A stretch of 17,496 nucleotides of DNA from Irineochytrium annulatum (taxonomy: Eukaryota; Chytridiomycota; Chytridiomycetes; Chytridiales; Chytridiaceae), in contig JADGJL010000592.1 in the NCBI GenBank assembly GCA_027600665.1, positions 1 through 17,496 on the forward strand, read 5' to 3'. Of this stretch, positions 1 through 7,167 are shown piece after piece (the first letter of the stretch is position 1; every line of letters starts with the position of its first letter). The position numbers and the translations under genes are program-made. The notes under the pieces were generated by a model, which did no database searches, was not told where the DNA came from, and saw nothing but the letters and a program-made list of their open reading frames with translations.

Positions 1-59
1 GGGTGGGGGCGGGGGGGGGGGGGGGGGGGTGGTGCATCTGGGTGGGGGGGGGGGGGGGG
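1..59. repeat. G-homopolymer low-complexity tract
   Basis: Almost pure G on the plus strand, broken by single T, C or A bases. It could form G-quadruplexes, or it could be a low-quality contig end. No gene function is assigned. Confidence 0.8.
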
Positions 60-142
60 AATGTGGGGTTGGGGTTTTGGTGTGGGATTGAGGGCGGGGA
101 GGTGGGGAGGGCGGTTGTCCAAAGCGAGGAGGAAGTGAAGGC

Positions 143-412
143 TCAAGAGCAACGCGTTGACGCCGTTGTAATCAAGGCCGTGCAGGTGATTCCGGCCAGG
201 GTGAAAAAGCCCGTCGTGGCGCCGGTGGTGGTGCAGACGGCGGTGCCGGGGAGGGTCGTGAAGCACTGGGAGGGTGTCGAGGTAAACGTGGCCAGATCGG
301 AGCGCGAGCAGGTGACGTCGGCTGAACGCGGGGAGGTTGAGGTGGATGTAGCCGGCTGTAGCCTGGACTGCGTGTCGTTAGGGTCATCGGAGATAGGGTC
401 CACTGGGTCTAG
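143..412 (-). other. Thr/Ser-rich, Cys-containing open segment, possible exon
   Basis: The minus strand is open for about 90 codons up to a TGA at 143-145. The translation is rich in Thr, Ser and Ala and carries five Cys at fairly regular spacing. The composition resembles the mucin-like part of a secreted or cell-wall protein. There is no ATG in the open segment, and a stop lies just upstream near 413-415, so as a gene it would need a spliced 5' exon that I could not define. The plus strand is open across the same bases, which is common in GC-rich DNA. I do not recognise a family, and coding status is uncertain. Confidence 0.2.
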
Positions 413-802
413 CTTTTAACGCAAGGGGGATACCTGCTGTGACAAGTAGCCACGAGCATTAAACTAGTATTGTTGGCAATTAAGATACTAGTTGGAAATT
501 GGGTTGATGAAGAAATAATCATATACCACCCTGATGGGGTACCACCTTAGACTAGGCACGACATCGCTGCAGCGACGAGGTAACAGGAACCTTTAGATGG
601 CGGTAAGTGCCAAGTATCCTTGAAGTTTCCTTCATTGAAGCAGACCATCACGCCTGACACTTGTCACCCACCTTCTGAAAGCCCTTATGCGACCAGCCCT
701 CCCAAGGCGAAGAGCTCTCAAGTTGGCTTCTTTCCGGGCATCCGAAAAAATTTCTTATTCATCCAAGTTCGTTCCGCCGCGATGCTCGCTAACACCGCTT
801 AC
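413..802. other. Stretch without a supported gene
   Basis: No conserved protein could be read on either strand. On the minus strand a short basic open frame just below 716 could be a continuation exon of the 803-1029 segment (GTAAGC donor at 802), but no family supports it. Confidence 0.4.
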
Positions 803-1029
803 GTCTCGACGAACACTTTAACTATGTGCTGGTAGTCTGGCAATGTTGTATTGATGGCCCCTCCGGCCCGTTTTAAAATCGGATGTCCGACGCAGCCGTC
901 CAAAACCATCATGTATATCACCTTTGTCAGCTTCACGTGGAAATGGTCGCGTCCAGCGAACAGCCACGCGCGTAAGAATCTTTCGTGCGATGACGCGTCA
1001 ACTTCAAAGCATAACGCACTATGCTGTGT
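803..1029 (-). CDS. Possible coding exon of an unrecognised protein
   Basis: The minus strand is open for about 75 codons, from a TGA at 1030-1032 down to a GTAAGC donor-like site at 802. CAG and TAG acceptor-like sites lie at its 5' end. The translation is well mixed, with hydrophobic and charged residues, Trp and several His (for example HERFLRAWLF and GCVGHPILKR). Many codons start with G, as in the real genes of this window. It has no ATG at its start, so it would be an internal exon of a spliced gene. I do not recognise the family. Flanking exons could not be fixed. It may also be a decayed gene or a chance open frame. Confidence 0.25.
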
Positions 1030-1237
1030 TCATTCCGGCCGGTTCCCTCCCCAGATTGCCAACGTCATGTGCCTACCATTCCTACACGTGAATAACATGT
1101 AAAAAGTGGATCTTCGATGGATCTAATACTGCGCGACAGCTAGGACTCATGGAAAGCGGATGGAGTGACGACAGCATGTTTTGCAGGTACAAACCAAAGA
1201 TTGAAGCGCATCGAAGAGCAAGCCAGCGCCTTAGTTT

Positions 1238-1691
1238 TTATTCAAAAGAATGTACAGACGAACAGCGTTTTGTATTGGACCGGATGTTTTCGCTCCGGCG
1301 GCGGGCCTGAAAGCGAGGAGGGAAGTTAGTTACTCTTGTTGTTTCCCAAACATATAAATAAAGCTCCATCTTGGAGTCGTTATTATCGCGTGAGAAGCGA
1401 ACGAGGTGTGGTGGTGCCCTGCAAGGCTTCCACGCGAAAATTCTGGGAAAAGGACGATCACGACGATCAACGCCCCTCGACATCGCGGCTCGAGCGTAGA
1501 CGACGTGGATGCTGGCGGCTCTATCATGCTTGCATTTGAAGCGGGCAGGTGGGGCAACTGTGGTGAGCTGGTAAGTTACTTCTAACGTGAGCCGAAATTA
1601 AGCAACGGAGGGAATGGCAAGGAGACTCACTTCTTTTCCTCGCGACTAAAACTCGCCGAGTGCAGTGAAACGAGTCGAAAATGGCCCTCAT
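1238..1691 (-). CDS. Candidate three-exon orphan gene, basic 119-aa product
   Basis: On the minus strand, exons 1631-1691, 1352-1581 and 1238-1306 join in one frame from ATG (1691) to TAA (1238), giving 119 aa. The introns are 49 bp (1582-1630, GTGAGT...TTAG) and 45 bp (1307-1351, GTTTGG...TCAG). The second has an ACTAAC branch-like motif about 20 nt before its acceptor. The stop codon overlaps AATAAA. The product is very basic, and its first 20 residues (MRAIFDSF, then CTRRVLVARKR) resemble a mitochondrial presequence. I do not recognise any domain. Alternative frames are also open over part of the region, so this model rests on splice signals and frame continuity only. Confidence 0.3.
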
Positions 1692-2383
1692 GCCGTTACC
1701 TTTTCCTTTACGCCGTCATAGCTCTGTCCTTGCATCCGCGACACAGAATAGCTAGCCGCTCCGTCGGCAAATCCGTCCGATGTGACGCGATGTAAATCGG
1801 CCACTGCTCTTCTACCGCTACGTAGTAACTATGAAGTTAACGAAGTCGGCGTTGGTCCTGCAGCTTCGCAGTCAAAGGAATAAAAAATCGAGTTGCTACT
1901 TTCATCGCGGCACCTCAACCCCCGCTTCCCGCCGTTAGTTCCAGCTTTACGGGTGCGGGGTTTCCCGCCTCCATCCTCCGACGACCACCTCAACGCCTCC
2001 ATTCTCCGACGCCAACCTCATAAGACACCCTTGCCACGGGGGATAAGATTTCTCACCACAGCCGTAGCTAATTATGACAGCAGTCCGCGTGGTTGAGCCT
2101 ACCCGCGCACAACACAGTTGGAACAACAGTACCGACAGCGTCATAAAATAAACACGAGAAGTGTCGGCTGAGCAAAGTCGTGTGTCTAACATTTCGTCAA
2201 AATCAGGCGGTAACAATTCCAGGTACCACCCGGAGATATTCGAAAGATTAGAGGCCGTTTCCAATCCAGCGGATCAGGGGGTCCACCGCGACTTAAAGCC
2301 TCCACGGAGAGGACGTAGAGGACCACCACATCGGCATCTCCCCGATCTCCCCCTCCGGCCCTCCGGGCCTTCTTCGTTCCACG
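1692..2383. other. Intergenic region upstream of the velvet gene
   Basis: About 690 bp with no supported gene. It presumably holds the promoter and 5' leader of the velvet gene. CT-rich tracts occur at about 2330-2380, just before the ATG, as before other genes here. Open frames on both strands at 1947-2264 (-) and 2161-2484 (+) overlap each other, and neither resembles a known protein. Confidence 0.5.
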
Positions 2384-3681
2384 ATGGCGGACCCGTTGAG
2401 GCCGTTGCCCTTAACTTCGCAGAGCTCCACTGTTGGCCGATCAACCCAGGCGGCGGCCGTGGGGGCCGGCCAGACGTGGACTGAGGATGGATCGGGCCTG
2501 GAACCTGAGCCCCCCGATCTGTGAGAAGGCGATTCTTTTATTGAATGGTCTTGTTTCTTACTGTTGCATTTGGGGCGACAGCATACATGTTCTCGAGGTC
2601 AAGCAGGCAGGTTCATCTTTTCGTAGCTTCATTTCCACCTATCGTTTCCATTCTTATTTCTTCGCCTTTTAACCATCCCACAGCATCCGTTGCAAGCCCG
2701 CTCATGCGGGTCCGGGGACAAGGACCGCCGATCACTCGACCCGGTAAGTCGCGCCGATCACGTCAATACCCGGTCGCCGTACGCTTCTAACCACTCCTTG
2801 CCTTCATTGGAAAGCGCAGCCACCCATCGTTCGCCTCTCTATCCGGCGCCGCGTCTCCTCCTCTGCCACCGACCCGAATCCGCAAACTTTTGACGCGCAG
2901 GAGTTCGCCGCGACCCAGGAGTACGTCCTGCACGCGTCACTGTGGAGCCCCGACGGCCAAACAGAAATCCGGAGGCCGCCGCGCAAGACGTCGTCGTCGC
3001 GAGCCGGCAGTAGCGGCGAACAGCAGCCGTTACTCATTCTCGTGGGGAACGTCGTGGCAAACGCGCTTTTCGTAAACGACGAGATGGATCGACCAGGTTG
3101 CTTCTTCGTCTTTGTAAGTAATCGTGGGCTATTTATGTCGAGGGTGATATTCCCTGATGAATTGCGTACAAAACCTAGTCAGACTTGTCCGTGCGGAATG
3201 AGGGCGAGTACGTCCTAAAGTTCAGTCTTATGAATCTGAAGGGGTATGCACCGGTCGAATTTGCGCTTGATCGCACAAAAAGTTTTTTCGTTTTTTTTTC
3301 GTAACACGTATTGTATTTACTCATATACGTTGCAATTAGCGTGACGGAGTCGCAACCGAACAGGGTTGTTTGCACAGTGTCATCCAACGTCTTTACGGTG
3401 TACTCGCCCAAGACTTTCCCCGGAATGTGCCAGGTTTGATAGACGCTGTTTCTTGGATTTTTGCGTTGGAAAGTTACCACTAAAAACAACGTTGATTTCG
3501 CAGTCAACATTTTTGAGTCGGAAGGTGCGTGATCTGTTTCATGAAATCCAAAAGGTGTTGACAAGGCGAACAGCTGGCCTCGCAAGGCGTCCGAGTGCCC
3601 CTTCGGAAAGATGTTCGCAGGAAAGCCGGCGCCACCGCCGCCAACGATTTAGAGCCTGACCCTGCCGAGGACGACGGCTGA
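2384..3681 (+). CDS. Velvet-domain regulator (VosA/VelB/VelC class), eight exons
   Basis: Velvet proteins are fungal NF-kappaB-like DNA-binding regulators that link light, sporulation and secondary metabolism in the nucleus. Exons: 2384-2520, 2582-2606, 2684-2743, 2820-3113, 3179-3243, 3340-3433, 3504-3524, 3574-3681; 267 aa. After a 45-residue Pro/Ser/Thr-rich leader the velvet domain fills residues 47-245. Its signatures appear in order: HVLEVKQHPLQARSCG; GSGDKDRRSLDPPPIV (about 63-78); a VLHASLWSPDG block; LLILVGNVV; the FFVF block joined to SDLSVRNEGEY; NVFTVYSPKTFPGM; and LASQGVRVPLRKD near the end. Every junction was fixed by this pattern. There is no long insertion of the VelB type, but I do not assign a subtype. 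The gene has micro-exons of 25 and 21 nt. Intron 2607-2683 appears to be GC-AG, because the GT two bases further on breaks the frame. ATG 2384 sits in ACGATGG; no in-frame alternative looks better. Confidence 0.9.
2607..2683 (+). other. Probable GC-AG intron in the velvet gene
   Basis: The exon ends AAG CAG and the intron starts GCAGGT and ends CCCACAG. Only this junction yields the contiguous velvet motif (VKQ joined to HPLQARSCG). The GT at 2611-2612 would leave phase 1, while the next exon must be read in phase 0. A TTTAAC branch-like motif lies about 15 nt before the acceptor. Confidence 0.6.
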
Positions 3682-4202
3682 GATCGCGGTTCGCAATCAG
3701 CTCCAAAACAATCAAGATCAAATGCTCACAAAACATCGAAATATCCTCGTTCTTTCCTTCGTTCTCGCAGACAAGATTTTTCACGAGCTTTATTTTATTT
3801 TGATCTAGTTTTACGTATCTCTTTGCTCACTCCTGCCTACTTTTTCCTGTTACTTCAACAACTCGTTTTGAGGTTTAGCTGATCCTGGGTTTTTGGGAGT
3901 TTTCGTTTTGCACTGCTTTCTTGGTTTGGAGTTTAGTTGGTGATGGACAGGCAGTTATTTATCGGCGCAACACCCATGGATATTTTAAAAGATGCTGTAA
4001 CTCTCTTTCTTTTCCTTCCCTTTATGAAAATGCTGCAAGGCGTTGTTGATCAGTAGTCGGTGCAATGAATAACGTTGTTACCTGGCTGTGTAGTGGCGGG
4101 TTTTTGACAACCGTATCTTGGCCGTCATTGTGTCTGCATCGCCATCCCCCTCAATCATCCCGCTCCCGCCGTCTTGCCCAGGTTTCCTTCCTTGTTGATA
4201 CA
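3682..4202 (+). promoter_or_regulatory. Intergenic promoter and leader region of the M50B-like gene
   Basis: 521 bp between the velvet stop and the M50B-like ATG. It is T-rich (about 3780-3920), and the last 60 bases are pyrimidine-rich, as in many fungal leaders. An in-frame ATG at 4065 could extend the downstream protein by 46 residues. I see no other gene. Confidence 0.4.
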
Positions 4203-5282
4203 ATGCCGGCAGTGATCTCGCGGGCGCTTCAGCGTGCGATCCAAGAGCGTGGGCTCTTCGCAGCGGCGAACAATGCTTCGTTCGCCCAGAACCTTCAAGA
4301 CCGGCTGCAGCCCAACCAAGAACAGCTGATGACGATCTACTTTATTGCTGGGTTTTCCGTCATCATCATGGTAACAAATGGCTGGCTGATTCTCATATCT
4401 AAAAGGATGGTGGTAGATCCTCTGGCATATCCCATACATCAAGTACATTCTTTGGCCGTTTAAGGTCTTCACGGTCGCTCTCCATGAGTTTGGGCATGCG
4501 AGCGTGGGTTGCTGTACAGGCGCTCGGATCCAAAGCATAACAGGTAAAGTCTTCTTTATGAACATAGAGCTTCAAATCGCCCTCAATAAAATCGTACGCT
4601 AACGGTCAAATTGCTCCACAGTCGATCCGGACGAGGGCGGTCTGACAAAGATGTTGGGGGGCAACATGTACCTGTCCTTGCCGGCGGGTGAGAATTTGGC
4701 TTTCCCGGTGTTGGCGATTGGGATCGTTCAACCCGCTTGTTTCTGTTGCTGACATGCTCGTCAAACCAGGCTACCTGGGCTCAGCGTTCTGGGGTGCCAT
4801 CATGATATTTTGTGGGTTCAACCTCCTGGCCTCCAAGATCGTCGCGTGCGTTGTAGGGCTCTGCATGATTATTACATTGTTTTGGGCAAAGAACTGGCTC
4901 ACGCGGGGTATAACGGTGGTTTTTCTCGGCCTGATTGCTGTTCTCTGGTGGTTTCACGATTCGATTGGGCTCCGGTACTTTGTCCTGTTCCTTGGGTATG
5001 TGTCTTCCTACAGCTTCCGTTCTTGTTTTTTGATCGTGCTTGTTGCTATAACTGGCATTTTCCACTAGCACAATGTCGTCACTTTATTCGGTATGGGACA
5101 TTATTGAGGATCTCGTCGCCCGGAAAGTGAATGAGTCCGATGCTTCCGCTTTTGCGAGGATTTGCTGCAATGGATGCATGCCGGCGCAGGGCTGGGGAAT
5201 TATTTGGTTTTTTATCTCGCTGATTTTCATTGGAGCCGCAATCGTTGCTGCTTTGCTTGTCTTTAAAGACAATGGACAGTGA
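4203..5282 (+). CDS. Membrane zinc metalloprotease-like protein, M50B-like family
   Basis: Exons 4203-4370, 4417-4543, 4622-4687, 4770-4995, 5069-5282; 266 aa; introns 46, 78, 82 and 73 bp, all GT-AG. It matches the fungal Peptidase_M50B-like family of multi-pass proteins with a site-2-protease-type HExxH motif. A first membrane segment (about 44-59) leads into LWHIPYIKYILWPFK and then HEFGH at residues 79-83. The conserved VDPDEGGLT block (99-107) and PAGYLGS follow. Three to four hydrophobic segments come next, then the MSSLYSVWDI(I)EDLV motif, a Cys-containing loop, and a final membrane helix near the C-terminus. His79, Glu80 and His83 would bind zinc or act in catalysis. The physiological substrate is unknown, and protease activity in this subfamily is inferred. 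Start: ATG 4203 gives the usual length; the in-frame ATG 4065 would add a non-conserved 46 residues. Confidence 0.9.
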
Positions 5283-5966
5283 TGACTTTTCTTTTCTTTA
5301 TTACTTTAGTTGTATCTAGCAATTTTGAACTGTACACTAATTTCAATGATTTATTGCATTTTCTTTTTTCGTTATTGAAACTGTACACTGAAGGCGACGA
5401 CAACAAATATACTCTCAACAGTAACGATTGCGTTTACATAACCAGCGGAGGGGTTATCAACCTTTAAATATTGCAATGTCGATAGTTAGCCGAGTCGCGA
5501 TCACTTCAAAATGCATGGTCCTGAAAGCGAGAAGGGGATGCTAAAATAAGGAGGAAGAAGTATAAGATCGCTAAAGCAAGGATCCAGCTGTATTGTTTGT
5601 GTTGATAAGATGGTCAAACTTTCGACCACAAAACTCGCGATGTCAACAATCGGTACTGATCTCCAGATCGTTATTGTATATAGACCAAAATTCGTTTGAG
5701 GGCGACGGGCGCAAAAAACAACAACGTAACAAGGAGGGTATAAGTGCTGTTTTCAACAGTGGCTTTGCGTTTATATTAACACGGGCACTTTCGAGGGAAA
5801 TGGGAAAAAGTTTGATGAGAAAAGTAGTAAAGGTCGTCGCGGAAGCTGTTGATTTTGTACCACAGGATGCTATCAAAGCAGAAGGACCTGCTTGTGGACC
5901 AAGAGCCAGCTGGCGGACTCCTCCCCACTCCCGCCACCAGCAGCCACACGACCTCACAGGACATGG

Positions 5967-5995
5967 CCTCCCGTGTGAGCTCAATACACGGGAGG
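5967..5995. other. Perfect 10-bp inverted repeat (hairpin)
   Basis: CCTCCCGTGT (5967-5976) is followed by a 9-base spacer and its exact reverse complement ACACGGGAGG (5986-5995). It lies in a region with no known gene. It could be an RNA stem-loop, a palindromic binding site, or part of a mobile-element remnant. Confidence 0.7.
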
Positions 5996-6550
5996 TTCCT
6001 CTGCTGCTACGGGCGTTAAAGGCTAGTAGCAAAGTGCTTCTTCTAGAGGCGGCCGGGTACGTCCCAATGGAGACGACCTGGTGTAGTAGAATACAGACTT
6101 CGGTGATACAGCAGGGCACGCATGCTGCGGGGTTGAGAGTAGCACACACCAGGAGGGAGCCCCCAGGTGAACAGATTGTCCGTCCCCTAGAACATCGCCG
6201 TCGATGACGCCAGTAATGGCTCGTCGCTCCCCTAGCGACCCACCTTGTAAAGAAAGTGTCCCGTAAAGTTCGCAGCGCGGTCTGTCAAAGGAGACGATGC
6301 AGATTCTCGACGTCAGAGAGACATGATCAGACAGATAAAATACGCCAGAGAGACCTTGTATCTTTGCTGTCACTTAATGATCGCAAAAGTTGGTTGTGTC
6401 TGTTCAATACTGCAAAAGGCCGCCTGCGCCTGGCGCACAGCTTATTTGGGACAGCATGTATTTATTCCCTTATTGCTTTGTCACTGGCGCGACCTAAACC
6501 AAGCCTTTCACGTTCTCGGACATGGTTGTTCGATTTTGTGCTTAAATATC

Positions 6551-6565
6551 TTTTTTTTTTTTTTT
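6551..6565. repeat. T15 homopolymer
   Basis: A run of 15 T, followed by A-rich sequence. It is simple low complexity in the intergenic region. Confidence 0.9.
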
Positions 6566-6649
6566 AAAATATCTTTACAGCAAAAAACTACCGAAACATT
6601 TCACCATTCAACTGTTGAAAAAATGTCAATGCAAGAAGAAACGCCGAAA

Positions 6650-6706
6650 TGCATGCAAAAAATGCAAAACATGCAAAAATAAAAATAAAAATAAAAAAAA
6701 TAAAAT
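6650..6706. repeat. A-rich microsatellite (ATGCAAAA and AAAAAT units)
   Basis: Imperfect ATGCAAAA units (6650-6680) run into AAAAAT repeats. Short open frames through it are artefacts of composition. Confidence 0.75.
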
Positions 6707-7167
6707 CGTTATTGGACAAAAACCATGGAGAAAAATATGTGACAGCAGAGGGCGAATAGACCAAATGGAACCCAAGAACACAAATTGGTTCCTCATTCCT
6801 CGACGGTCGGCCACGTAGTCGGGGTTGCAGAAATAAAAAAAATGTTAGAGCAGTGGTGTCCTCGATGGCATGGGTGTGGTGCTGAAATAGGTGGTGGCGT
6901 AGGTTCTATGTATTCAAAACATCTCTATCTTGCTAAGTATAGACTCCCATGCTGAGTGAATGAGAGTGGCGTAGCCGCACCCTCCCCAAATCCCAAGACT
7001 AACTTCAATAAAAAAGGAAAGCCAAAAGTATGCCAGCAAACCCAGCCCTTTCCGAAGCCCACCGGGTCTTGGCCACGAAGTTGTCATGGTTCACTCGTCG
7101 CCCACCACTCCCTCCACAGAAAGCTGTCGTTTGTCAAAGGTTCGGTTTTTCATCAGTATTTTTAGTG

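Larger units (their letters stand above)
5283..7167. other. 1.9-kb region without a recognisable gene
   Basis: The first 180 bp are AT-rich and probably the M50B-like 3' UTR. From about 5593 to 6373 both strands hold long open frames: plus about 204 codons ending at 6207, minus about 168 codons at 5643-6149, and minus about 116 codons at 6023-6373. They have no ATG at the right place, no recognisable domain, and higher GC than their flanks. This could be a decayed mobile element, a spliced gene of unknown family, or a non-coding transcript. 6551-6712 is A/T low complexity, and the rest up to 7167 should contain the promoter and leader of the helicase gene. Confidence 0.4.

Noticed and set aside
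1947..2264. Minus-strand open frame of 105 codons
   Set aside because: No recognisable domain, it overlaps another open frame on the opposite strand, and it lies in the likely velvet promoter. It may be real but cannot be supported.
2161..2484. Plus-strand open frame of about 107 codons before and over velvet exon 1
   Set aside because: It lacks an ATG start, is Arg/Pro/Gly-rich, and runs in a different frame from the velvet exon whose domain is clearly recognisable.
3175..3585. Minus-strand open frame of 136 codons
   Set aside because: It is antisense to velvet exons and introns. The plus-strand exons carry the conserved motifs.
3504..3659. Reading straight through 3525-3573 to an Arg-rich C-terminus of the velvet protein
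   Set aside because: Splicing out the 49-bp intron restores the conserved LASQGVRVPLRKD ending, which the read-through frame lacks.
6626..6814. Leu/Phe-rich minus-strand and Lys/Asn-rich plus-strand open frames
   Set aside because: They translate the A-rich microsatellite and carry no protein signal.
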